Source of the DNA: Clostridiaceae bacterium
GTDB taxonomy: Bacteria; Bacillota; Clostridia; Oscillospirales; Acutalibacteraceae
NCBI GenBank assembly: GCA_016288315.1
Contig: JAEEYU010000027.1
Location: 1-33,275, forward strand
Direction of reading: 5' to 3'
DNA length: 33,275 nt
The translations under genes were made by a program, and so were the position numbers. Numbering within the stretch: position 1 is the stretch's first letter; each line of letters begins with the position of its first letter. Shown piece after piece: positions 7,200 to 16,100 of the stretch. The notes under the pieces were generated by a model. It was not told the origin of the DNA and searched no databases. It worked only from the letters and a program-made list of their open reading frames with translations.

Positions 7200-9419
7200 A
7201 TGCTGAAAATAATCAGGGCGGTAATATCTTTGTTTGTGTCGGTCGAAATGATTTTCGCTTCGCTTGCGAACGGAACGGGAATAAGGACGGACATGCCGGA
7301 AATGAAAACGGGGGAGCTGACGCAGTATGTAAACCCGTTCATCGGCACGGGCGGAATACCCTGGGCGTGCGCCATGCTCAGCCCCGCCGCCTGCACGCCC
7401 TTCGGCTGCGTGAGGGTGGGACCCGACACCTGCGCCGTCGGGGGTATAGCGCAGATAAAGACGAACACCTCGGGTTATTACTACGAGCACAGGCACATTC
7501 TCGGCTTCAGTCTGGGGCGGCTCTCCGGCACGGGGGCGAGGGACTACGGAATGTTCCGCACCGTGCCCTGCGTCAGGGGCGAAAAGCCCGCCTGCCTTGC
7601 GTTCTCGCACAAAAGCGAGCAGGCGTGCCCCGGCTATTACGCGGTTTATCTGCCTGCGGCGGGCGCACTGTGCGAGATGACGGCGACACCGCACGCGGGA
7701 GTTATGAAATACACGTTTGCGAAGGATAAGGGCAACGCGGTTTATATCGACGCCGCCTCCGTTCTCAGCGGAGGCAGGGTTGAGGACGCTCATATTACGG
7801 TAAACGAAAATGAGAACACGGTGAGCGGAGAGGCGACGCTTTTCGGCACGTTCAGCGGAAGATATCAGGGGCTTAAGGTTTACCTTTTTGCGCGCTCCGA
7901 CACGCAGCTGACAAGGGCGCAGACAGACGGGACGGGCGCAACACTCAGCTTTGACGGAAAAGAAATGACGCTCAAATCGGGCATAAGCTTTGTAAGCGCG
8001 GAAAACGCGAGGGAGAATCTTGACGCCGAAACGGGCGGGAAGAGCTTTGACGAGGTCAGGAAATCGGCGCTTGACGAGTGGGAGAAGCGGCTCTCGGCCG
8101 TTAAAATCGGAGCGGATGAGAATACAAAAGAGATATTTTACACGGCGCTTTACCACTCGATGATTATGCCGACGGTTTTTACGGACGTAAACGGGGAATA
8201 CCTCGGCTTCGACAAAAAGATTCACACTGCAGACGGTTTCACCTACAGAACGGACATGTCGCTGTGGGACACCTGCAGGAACGCACACTCGCTTTACTCG
8301 CTCATAGCGCCCGACATTCAGCGGGACTGCCTTGAAAGTCTGCTGCTTATGGCGGAACAGGGCGGAGTTCTGCCGCGCTGGCCGATGGGCGGCGGATATT
8401 CGGGTTCGATGTTCGGCAACCCCGCCGACATTGTGATTGCCGAAAGCTTTTTTAAGGGCTTTGATTTTGACGCACGTAAGGCGTATGAATACATGAGGGA
8501 CTGCGCCGACGGAAAAATCGGTGACAACGACCTGAAAAACGAGATAAACATGTTTAACGAATACGGCTACCTGCCCGACGACCTTTGCGGGAGATACTCC
8601 GTGTCGAAAACGCTGGAATATGCCTGGGAGTGCGCGGCAGTGGCGGGGATGGCCCTTGCGCTTGGCGAGGATGAGGATTATGAGAGATTCTCGGAAAGGG
8701 CGCAGTATTACAGGAACATCTGGGATGATGAGAACAAATATTTTGCGCCGAGAAACTCGGACGGCAGCTTCGGAAAGTTCACGCCGAACATCACCTCGTT
8801 TTTTGATGATATTTTCGGAACGCAGTTTTTCAGGGCATACTGCGAGGGCGGAGCGAGGCACTGGCGCTGGAGCGTTCAGCAGGACGTGAAGGGGCTTGTG
8901 GACCTGTTCGGCACGGAGGAATATTTTGTGCGCGAGCTTGAAAGCTTTATGAAGGACGCATCACTGCAGAGGGCGGCGCTTGACCCGGGCAGCGGATACT
9001 GGATAGGCAACCAGCACGACATACACACGCCCTACCTTTTCGGTGAGGCGGGAAGACCCGATCTGACGCAGAAATGGGTGCGCTGGACGCTGAAAAACAG
9101 GTTCTCGACCGACATTGACGGGCTTGACGGCAACGACGACGGCGGAACGCTGAGCAGCTGGTATGTGTTCTCGGCTCTCGGATTCTATCCCGACGCGGGC
9201 ACGGAGTTTTATTTTATCGGCTCGCCTGCGGTTGACGGCGCTCAAATCACGCTTGAAAACGGTGAGACGCTGAAAATCACGGTAAGCAATCAGGGCGAGA
9301 AGAATATTTATGTTAAATCGGTGACTCTCAACGGACGGGCGGTTGACAGCTTTAAAATCAGCCACGCCGACATAGCGGGCGGAGGAGAGCTCATTTTTGA
9401 GATGACGGACAAAATCTGA
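7200..9419 (+). CDS. GH92 family alpha-mannosidase-like enzyme
   Basis: 739 residues. A hydrophobic N-terminus (1-24) suggests export or membrane association. Family motifs in order: YVNPFIGTGG (43-52), SPAACTPFGCVRVGPDT (61-77), the SGYYYEHRHILGFSLGRLSGTG block (91-112), TDMSLWDTCRNAHSLYSLI (351-369), LLLMAEQGGVLPRWPMGGGY (381-400), YCEGGARHWRWSVQQDV (547-563, with the likely general acid E549), and GLDGNDDGGTLSSWYVFSALGFYP (641-664, acidic cluster D643/D646/D647). GH92 enzymes are calcium-dependent exo-mannosidases that trim N-glycans or yeast mannan. Two usual motifs are altered: EGN is EGG, and the GNEP-S-H motif reads GNQHDIH (603-609), so specificity may differ. Ends before a strong terminator. 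Confidence 0.9.
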   Translation: MLKIIRAVISLFVSVEMIFASLANGTGIRTDMPEMKTGELTQYVNPFIGTGGIPWACAMLSPAACTPFGCVRVGPDTCAVGGIAQIKTNTSGYYYEHRHILGFSLGRLSGTGARDYGMFRTVPCVRGEKPACLAFSHKSEQACPGYYAVYLPAAGALCEMTATPHAGVMKYTFAKDKGNAVYIDAASVLSGGRVEDAHITVNENENTVSGEATLFGTFSGRYQGLKVYLFARSDTQLTRAQTDGTGATLSFDGKEMTLKSGISFVSAENARENLDAETGGKSFDEVRKSALDEWEKRLSAVKIGADENTKEIFYTALYHSMIMPTVFTDVNGEYLGFDKKIHTADGFTYRTDMSLWDTCRNAHSLYSLIAPDIQRDCLESLLLMAEQGGVLPRWPMGGGYSGSMFGNPADIVIAESFFKGFDFDARKAYEYMRDCADGKIGDNDLKNEINMFNEYGYLPDDLCGRYSVSKTLEYAWECAAVAGMALALGEDEDYERFSERAQYYRNIWDDENKYFAPRNSDGSFGKFTPNITSFFDDIFGTQFFRAYCEGGARHWRWSVQQDVKGLVDLFGTEEYFVRELESFMKDASLQRAALDPGSGYWIGNQHDIHTPYLFGEAGRPDLTQKWVRWTLKNRFSTDIDGLDGNDDGGTLSSWYVFSALGFYPDAGTEFYFIGSPAVDGAQITLENGETLKITVSNQGEKNIYVKSVTLNGRAVDSFKISHADIAGGGELIFEMTDKI

Positions 9420-9553
9420 ATATAAAAACAAGACCGCAGGAAAAAGGCAGATGTTCATAAACCAGTATTATCAGACAAAAAATACAGATGCGGCATGTTG
9501 AACAGTGTTGGTTACTTTAAATTATTTAGTAAAAACATAATAAGATAGAAAAT

Positions 9554-9590
9554 ACCGTCCTGCCGGATATCCGGCAGGACGGTGTTTTTA
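9554..9590. terminator. Bidirectional terminator between the convergent GH92 and coiled-coil genes
   Basis: Perfect inverted repeat at 9554-9583 (ACCGTCCTGCCGG mirrored, centred on GATATC). It is followed by GTTTTTA on the + strand and by ATTTTC on the minus strand, and sits exactly between the two converging genes. Confidence 0.9.
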
Positions 9591-10592
9591 AAAGTTAAAC
9601 AGGTTTTTAAAGAAATTGACGATGTTTTCAAAGAATTCAATAATGAGGTCTATTACCGTGGCTTTTTCGGCTTTGCCGAAGTCATAGAAGTAGCCGTAAC
9701 CTCCGCCGCTTGTTTGTTCTTCGGTTTTTTCACCGTTTACGGTTATAACCGGAATGGTGTCGCTCAACTGTGTTTTTTGCCTTAACTCTTCAAATGTGTC
9801 ACGCACCGCTTCATAATCTCTCAATTCTTTGTCATACTGCGTTTTCAACTGTTCAAGTTCGCCGTTCAGGGCGGTGATTTCGTCTTCCGATGCGGTTTTG
9901 AGCTTATTGTCAATTTCCGATTTTTTCCTGCAATAAGGCATAAGAGCGTTTATCGCATCTTTCAGAGCATCCGCTTCTTTTTCTATGTTATAACTCGCAT
10001 AAACGCGGCAGGCGTAAGACTTGCCTTCTTTGAATTTATCACCGGGTTGCATATATCTTGCCGAGGAGGCAAAGTCGATTTCCGCATATTCTTCAACACC
10101 GCATTCATCCGAGCATGAAAGCAGCATATCAATCAGACCAGCTCTGTCGATATCTTTATACTCAGGAGCAAGTTCAAAAAGCTTTTCAATGTCTTTTTCG
10201 TCATATTCAATCCATGCGATGCCGCCGGTCATCGCCTGTTTTAATGCCGAATAGTATGCTTTATAGTATTTTGCCGCTTCCGGAACACCTTCAACGCGTT
10301 TGTCTGACATATAATCAATAAACTCTTCCATTGTCGGGACCTTGCCGAATTCTTCACAGTAAAATCCGGCGTCGGTCATTCCGGTAATAAAGGGCATTCC
10401 TGAGAGACCGGGAACATAATATTCGGTGTCAACTTCAATTGAATAATTCGCTTTCAACCCGGCTTTCGGAGCGTCAGCTCTGACATTGACGGTGACTCTG
10501 CCGGTGTCAGCTGATGCGCAGATAAACGCGAATGTTGAAATAAGCATACATATTACCAGAATAATTGAAATCCCTTTTCTGACAGTTTTCAT
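9588..10592 (-). CDS. Secreted coiled-coil protein with C-terminal amphipathic helix
   Basis: 334 residues, family not recognised. It has a clear signal peptide (1-28, cleavage after CASA). The middle is acidic, with two cysteines in the phrase LLSCSDECGVEEYAE that could pair. Residues about 205-275 are strongly helical and charged (a heptad-like run including DNKLKTASEDEITALNGELE), a probable coiled coil. A Gly/Tyr-rich spot (GGGYGYFYDFG) precedes the final 24 residues, whose end FFENIVNFFKNLF is an aromatic amphipathic helix like those ending neighbouring secreted proteins. Ribosome site AAAAGGAG lies before the ATG. Being downstream of the LRR/InlB gene, it may share its transcript, although a hairpin lies between them. 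Confidence 0.75.
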   Translation of the reverse strand: MKTVRKGISIILVICMLISTFAFICASADTGRVTVNVRADAPKAGLKANYSIEVDTEYYVPGLSGMPFITGMTDAGFYCEEFGKVPTMEEFIDYMSDKRVEGVPEAAKYYKAYYSALKQAMTGGIAWIEYDEKDIEKLFELAPEYKDIDRAGLIDMLLSCSDECGVEEYAEIDFASSARYMQPGDKFKEGKSYACRVYASYNIEKEADALKDAINALMPYCRKKSEIDNKLKTASEDEITALNGELEQLKTQYDKELRDYEAVRDTFEELRQKTQLSDTIPVITVNGEKTEEQTSGGGYGYFYDFGKAEKATVIDLIIEFFENIVNFFKNLFNF

Positions 10593-10673
10593 TTTTAAAT
10601 CTCCTTTTATTATTAATTTGGAAAATCGAATGTTTGATCAAATATGAAGGGAAGATCAGGTTTTGCTGTCTCT

Positions 10674-10696
10674 GCCCCGACCGATTAAGCCGGGGC
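10674..10696 (-). terminator. Hairpin after the LRR/InlB gene, weak terminator or processing site
   Basis: 6-bp GC stem GCCCCG / CGGGGC with an 11-base loop, 19 bases after the stop at 10715 in the direction of transcription. There is no T tract, so full termination is doubtful; it may only stabilise the 3' end. The remaining gap to 10592 holds just a ribosome site. Confidence 0.4.
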
Positions 10697-10714
10697 GGAA
10701 GGTATAATTATGTT

Positions 10715-12892
10715 TTACTTGATATCGGTTAATCCGCCGCCGAAGAGGATGGCGAAAAACGAAATGAGTTTCGAGAAGAAGTCGGTTTTGACTTTTATGG
10801 TAACGGTTTTTTCCTGTGCCGATGTGCTGAAAATTTCACCGCTGCCGTCAACGATTTTCGCCGTATAGGTGTGCTTCGCAGTAAGGCTGTCGGTTGTAAA
10901 ATCGCCGTTTTCGCAAACCGCTGTTTCGCCTTCATACCAAACGACTTTATAACCTTTGGGGAGATCTGTTGCCGTTGCGGTAATATGCGCTTTGTATTTC
11001 CAGGTTATTTCTTTTGTGCCGGTCGGAGCGGTGATTTTTGCCTTTGAGACATCATCCGTGCCGGGAGTTTCATTTTTCTGCCATACCGCGTAAAGTGCGC
11101 TGTTCGCGATGAGGTTATATGTTGCGCCGGGCTGATACTGCGCTGTTGTTGCGTTTGAGATTGTTGCCCAGCCGAGGAAGGTATAATCATTTCTTTTGGG
11201 GCTGACAGCTGAAAGTGTGATGTTACCGTTGCCTGTCTGATTTGCGGGAGCGCCACTGCCACCGTTGGCGTTGTAGGTGAGGATGTAGGTTACGGGGTTC
11301 TGCTTCCAAACCGCGTAAAGTGTGCTGTTCGCTGTGAGGTTATATGTTGCGCCGGGCTGATACTGCGCTGTTGTTGCGTCGCTGTTTGTTGCCCAGCCGA
11401 GGAAGGCATAGCCGCTTCTTGTGGGCTTCACGGTTGAAAGAGTAATGTTACCGTTGCTTGTCTGATTAGAGGGAGCGCCGCTGCCGCCGTTTGCGTTGTA
11501 GGTGAGGGTGTAGGTCTCAGGGATTCCCGTTGCTCCATAGTGCCATTCCGCATTTAAAAGAGTGTCATTAAAATCGCCGAAAGTAATATTGTCATCTCTG
11601 TATGCTTCATTCGAACCGCCGTAATAAACATCGGTTAGGGCCGTAAAACTAAAGGCAAGCTGACCGATATTAACAACATTTCTTGACAGATATATTTTTT
11701 TAATATTATTACAACCATAAAATGCTGAGTATCCTATATTTGTAACGCTGTCCGGTATGATTATACTTGTAAGTTTAGAGCAATGTCCGAATGCATCACC
11801 GCCTATATTTGTAACACTGTCTGGAATTGTAACGGTTATGAGTCCGGAACAATTTGAAAATGCAGTGCTTTCTATGCTTGTAACGCCTTCGGGAATTACA
11901 AGATTTTTAAGACCTGTGCAACCGGCAAAAGCTTTAACGCTTATTGTTTTAATACTGCCGAAATCAATATTGATAAGGGAAACGCAGCAACTGAAAGAAC
12001 CTATTCCGATGTTTGTGACACTGTTAGGAATCACTGCTGTCGTAAGAGATTCACAATATTGAAATGCAAAGTCACCGATTGACAAAACGCCTTCCGATAT
12101 TGAGAGGCTTGACAAAGAATAACATCTGTCAAATGCACAGTAACCTATAATTGCTGCAGTTTCGGGGATCGTTATGTCGGAAAGATCTTCACAATATTGA
12201 AAAGAATAGTCACCTATAGACAAGGCGTTTGAATCCTGCAGATTGATTTTTGAAAGTGATTTGCATTCATTAAAAGCGGCTTTTCCGATGATAATGGTCT
12301 GATCATCCGATCTTGCACTGAATACGACCTCTTTTAGGGAGTCACATCCCTCAAAAGCTCTGCTTTGTATTTCAGATACAGATGCGGGAATGGTGATTTT
12401 TGTCAATGCATCGCAATTGTTGAATGCCCATGAACCGATAGTTGTGACGCTTTCCGGTATAGTTACATTTGAAAGAGCACTGCAATTAATGAATGCATTG
12501 CTGCTTATGCTCTTTAAGTTGTTTGGGAAATTGACCGTTCTTAACAAATTACTGTTTGCAAATGCATAATCGCCCATTTCCTTAATGCTGCTTGGGATAG
12601 CAACCTGGGTAAGTTTGCTGTTCGAAAAAGCATAACTTTTGATAGCAGTTACCGGAACACCGTTAATCTCGCTCGGTATTACCAATGCGCCGCTCAGGCT
12701 TTCGTTGTAACCGGTAATCGTGATTTCGCCGTTGTTGGTTTCGTAAATCAGATCATCAACCGTCGCTGCGCTTGCTCTTACGCTTATTGTGTCGAGCACA
12801 TCGGCTATGCCGCCGATGCCTGCAACAGCTGAACCGAAAAGAAGGATGAACGCGAGAACCATTGCCGTTACTTTTGTGAATGTTTTTTTCAT
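10715..12892 (-). CDS. Secreted LRR_5 (BspA-like) protein with two InlB B-repeats
   Basis: 725 residues from the ATG at 12892, which follows GGAGG by 8 bases; the longer upstream start is unsupported. Layout: signal peptide (about 1-43); some fifteen LRR_5 units (about 60-425) with the consensus TIPDSVTNIGGDAFGHCSKL; two Listeria-Bacteroides (InlB B) repeats (about 460-530 and 538-607) with YTLTYNANGGSGAP and LYAVWK; a beta-rich Ig-like domain (about 615-703, KITAPTGTKEITWKYKAHI onward); and a final helix FFSKLISFFAILFG (about 707-720). No sortase motif is present. Such proteins are adhesins or host-interaction factors in known cases. The long leader upstream contains an 11-codon ORF and a repeated element. 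A minority of repeats may vary between strains. Confidence 0.88.
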   Translation of the reverse strand: MKKTFTKVTAMVLAFILLFGSAVAGIGGIADVLDTISVRASAATVDDLIYETNNGEITITGYNESLSGALVIPSEINGVPVTAIKSYAFSNSKLTQVAIPSSIKEMGDYAFANSNLLRTVNFPNNLKSISSNAFINCSALSNVTIPESVTTIGSWAFNNCDALTKITIPASVSEIQSRAFEGCDSLKEVVFSARSDDQTIIIGKAAFNECKSLSKINLQDSNALSIGDYSFQYCEDLSDITIPETAAIIGYCAFDRCYSLSSLSISEGVLSIGDFAFQYCESLTTAVIPNSVTNIGIGSFSCCVSLINIDFGSIKTISVKAFAGCTGLKNLVIPEGVTSIESTAFSNCSGLITVTIPDSVTNIGGDAFGHCSKLTSIIIPDSVTNIGYSAFYGCNNIKKIYLSRNVVNIGQLAFSFTALTDVYYGGSNEAYRDDNITFGDFNDTLLNAEWHYGATGIPETYTLTYNANGGSGAPSNQTSNGNITLSTVKPTRSGYAFLGWATNSDATTAQYQPGATYNLTANSTLYAVWKQNPVTYILTYNANGGSGAPANQTGNGNITLSAVSPKRNDYTFLGWATISNATTAQYQPGATYNLIANSALYAVWQKNETPGTDDVSKAKITAPTGTKEITWKYKAHITATATDLPKGYKVVWYEGETAVCENGDFTTDSLTAKHTYTAKIVDGSGEIFSTSAQEKTVTIKVKTDFFSKLISFFAILFGGGLTDIK
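11086..11535. repeat. Tandem 225-bp coding repeat (InlB B units)
   Basis: Two direct copies in register at a 225-base offset (75 codons), compare 11086 onward with 11311 onward; long stretches are identical, for example through the GGGCTGATACTGCGCTGTTG segment of both. Confidence 0.85.
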
Positions 12893-12965
12893 TTTTATTT
12901 CCTCCGAATATTTACTAATAATCACTTTTTACTGTCTGTGTCTTAATATGTCCTATCTGTCTCCG

Positions 12966-13001
12966 CTAAGGATAGGAACCACTGAATCCGTGCATTTTCA
13001 T
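12966..13001 (-). CDS. Possible 11-codon leader peptide upstream of the LRR/InlB gene
   Basis: Minus-strand ATG at 13001 reads MKMHGFSGSYP then TAG. It has a better ribosome site than many genes here: GGAGG with a 5-base spacer (13011-13007). It lies 73 bases ahead of the LRR/InlB start. Its end overlaps the left arm of a stem TCCTATC / GATAGGA (minus strand). Too short to judge by coding statistics; the ribosome site and the stem at its stop are the only evidence. Confidence 0.4.
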   Translation of the reverse strand: MKMHGFSGSYP

Positions 13002-13020
13002 ATTTACCTCCGCAAATTGT

Positions 13021-13098
13021 TTTGAGCGTTTTCTGCTCTTTTCACTTATAAGGCGAAATAAAAATCGAAAAAGTTTGAAAATATTTGAAAAAAATTTG
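13021..13098 (-). repeat. Shared upstream element, copy 1
   Basis: About 78 bases that align with 24688-24764 at roughly 80-85% identity by eye. On the minus strand it contains AT-rich TTTCAAA phrases, then TTTCGCCTTATAAGTG, then AAAAGAGC and a small hairpin (GAGC/GCTC). In both places it lies directly upstream of a minus-strand gene cluster start, so a promoter or regulator site is likely. Confidence 0.65.
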
Positions 13099-13133
13099 GT
13101 TTTTTAAAAATACTCAAAATCCCCGAAAAAGCG

Positions 13134-13169
13134 AAAAAAAGCCTGTTGCAAAATGCAACAGGCTTTTTT
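13134..13169. terminator. Terminator after the giant LRR gene
   Basis: Stem GCCTGTTGCA / TGCAACAGGC (13141-13150, 13154-13163) with a 3-base loop, flanked by A and T runs on both sides, so it can work in both directions. It begins 8 bases after the stop of the giant LRR gene and separates it from the next transcription unit. Confidence 0.92.
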
Positions 13170-13176
13170 ATATGGT

Positions 13177-16100
13177 TTATGTATTTATAATTGTTTGACA
13201 AAATCTGAATAAAAGAGTTTTCAGAACCTCGATGAGTCTTTCAAAGAATCCCAAACGGATGACAACCGTAATATCTGTCTGCGTGTTTTCCGCCTGCACC
13301 GGATTACCGTATTTGTCAACGATTTTAACGGTTAAAACTTTGTTCTGTGTCAGTTCATCTATATTATAAGTTACGGATTTATTGTTTCCCTTAGCGCAGA
13401 ACACGCCGTCTTCATAAATAACAAGGTAATAATCCGACGGAACATTTTCTGCTGTCGCTTTAACAGTAACTTTTGAAGCGCGGGTGGCTTTGATGGATTT
13501 TTCCGCTTTGATTACTGCGTCCTTAAGAGATTTGTTTTCAATAACCGGATATGTTATTGATTCGTTACATCCTTTACGGCTGCAGGTTGCTGTTTTTGTG
13601 CCGTCGTAATTATCTGTGAAGGAGAACATATGACCGAGAGCGGGCAAGGTAATGTTTATTGTTTTTGCGCAGTATGGATCGATACAGGTTTTTGTCGTTA
13701 ATCCCGATACCGTGCAGGTTGCGGGTAATCCGCCGACCGTTTCGTAATGATGCCGGTGAAACGCATAGCTGCTTACACTGCAGTCCGACAAACACTCGGT
13801 TACGCTTTCCGGAACATTTGTGTCGGTAAAAGCAAAATCACCGATTATTTTCATATTCGTATTTGAATCATTGTTACTTGGGTCAACATAAAATTCCAAC
13901 GATTTCAGATTGACACAACCGTCAAAGGCATGATCTTTGATTATTGATAATCTTTTGCTTCCTTTGAAACTGATTCCGGTTAGACCTGTGCAGCCCTCGA
14001 AGGCGCTTTCTTTGATTTCTTCAAGATTTCTGTTGAAGACAATGCTTTTAAGCTTTGTCTCGCCTTCAAAAGCGTTTGCCCCGATTATTGTTATATTGCA
14101 CAGTCTTTCATCCTTTGAAATATCAAGAGTTGCCTCTTCTTCGCCTTTGGGAACAGTCCAGCGAACAAGAGTATCGCCTGAAACAATATAGTTTTCAGAA
14201 TGATAAAGGGCGGAACTTTTCGCGAAGGGATTTCTGTATCCGAATTCTATTTTATTCTCCCCGGGGTCAATATTGTTGATGTTGCGGCAGTTCCTGAACG
14301 CGAAGCTTTCAACACGGACGCAGTCCAATGTATAGGTATCAACCGTCGCTTTCCCCGCGGGGTATTGAATAAGAGAGTCTCCTTCAATGCCGGTCTTGAA
14401 AAGAATTCCCTCTGACGATTTATAGACACTGTTACCTGCACTGACATTAAAGCTGACAAGAGAATCGCAGTTCATAAATGCGAAGTCTCCGATTTTGTAA
14501 ACACTTTTGGGAATTGTTATGCCGGTGAGTGAAATACAATCCTTGAAAGCGCAGGTATCTATCTGTCTGAGTCCGTTGCCGAGCGTTACGGTTTCAAGGC
14601 TCAGACAGTTCTCAAAGGCGTTTTTGCCTATGTATGCGACACTGTCCGGAATTATCACATCCGTAACGTTCACGCAGTTCGCGAACGCTCCGTTGTTGAT
14701 TGTAAGCATACCTTCGCTTACACTGAAACTTCCCGTGAAGCTTTCATCAACCTTGTAAAGCTGATTTCCGATATATTTTGCGCCGTTTTGCCACTGCAAA
14801 CCGTTTGCAAAAGCGGTGCCGTCAAAAGCACCCGTGCCGATATAAATATCCGATGCATTTTCGAAATTAACGGTTGCGAGCTCCGGACTTTTTGAAAAAG
14901 CGGCATCCGCAATACATTTAATATTTGAAAAATCACTGCTCGTCATAGAACTCAGTGATTCACTACCGGAAATTATATAATTGCCGATTTTAAACAGTTT
15001 GGCAGCTCCCTGCGCTTTCCAGTCATTATATTTTTTGCTGTTTAAAAACGCGTTTTCGCAGATACGTAAGAGCGTCACACTCTCCGGAATTTCGACACTA
15101 AGGTCTATGCAATTTGCAAACGCGGCTTCACAGATATATTCAATGTGATCGGGAACAGTATATGTTCCCTTTTTGTTTTTGTTACAGAAAACAATGCCGT
15201 TCATATCATTTATTCCAACTTCTTCATCCTGCGCTGTCTTTGTCAGTTTCAGAAGATTTACCGGCTCGTCAAGCATAAATGTTATGCCGTCAAACGTATT
15301 CGGCGACAGCACGGTTTCAAGGTTTTCACACTCTGCAAAACTTGTCTCGGAAAAATCTATCAGTTCTTCCGAGTCAAATTCAATGCTTTTGACATTGCTT
15401 ATGCCGCTGAAACATTTGTCTCCTACTTCAAGAACGGTGTCGGGCACGGCGACATTGCCGTTAATATCCGCGGCATTTGAAGTGCAACCGGTAAGAACGG
15501 TTTTTGTTTCATCAAAGTATACAAGACCGTTTTCGACATATTGATATGTGTTAAACGACTTGGCTCCCCACGGTGATAATATTGCGGTAATAATACTCAT
15601 TTGTTCATTGTAGGTTATGTTAAGAACATTAAAAAACGCATTCACCCCGATTGAGGTCACGGAATATGGGATGGCAATTGTTTCAACTCCAGTGCAACCA
15701 CTGAAAGCTTCGGAACCGATAGTTTCGACGCTATTGGGAATTGTAACATTTTCAAGCGCTGAACAACCGTAAAAAGCCCTGCATCCGATGCTTTCCACAC
15801 TGTTGGGAATTGCAATGTTTTTTAGACCGGTGCACCTGTAAAAAACCTCATCGGCAATACTTTCCACGCCGTAAGGTATTGCAACGCCTGTAATTCTTTT
15901 GCAGTTATAAAAAGTTTTTTCGGCAATTGTTTCAACCGAAGACGGAAGAATTATTGCTTCTGCCGCTTCAGATGAGCAGGCGAGCAATTCGGTTTTTGTG
16001 CTGTCTCGGTAAATCAGACTGCCTTCAACATAAGCGTTTACATTTCTTGCTCCCCACGGTGAACCGTCTGCGCTTCCCGAATAACAAATATTCGGAACAT

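Noticed and set aside
7176..8861. 561-codon open frame on the minus strand
   Set aside because: Fully antisense to the well-supported GH92 gene; Arg/Val/His-rich composition typical of a shadow frame in GC-rich DNA.
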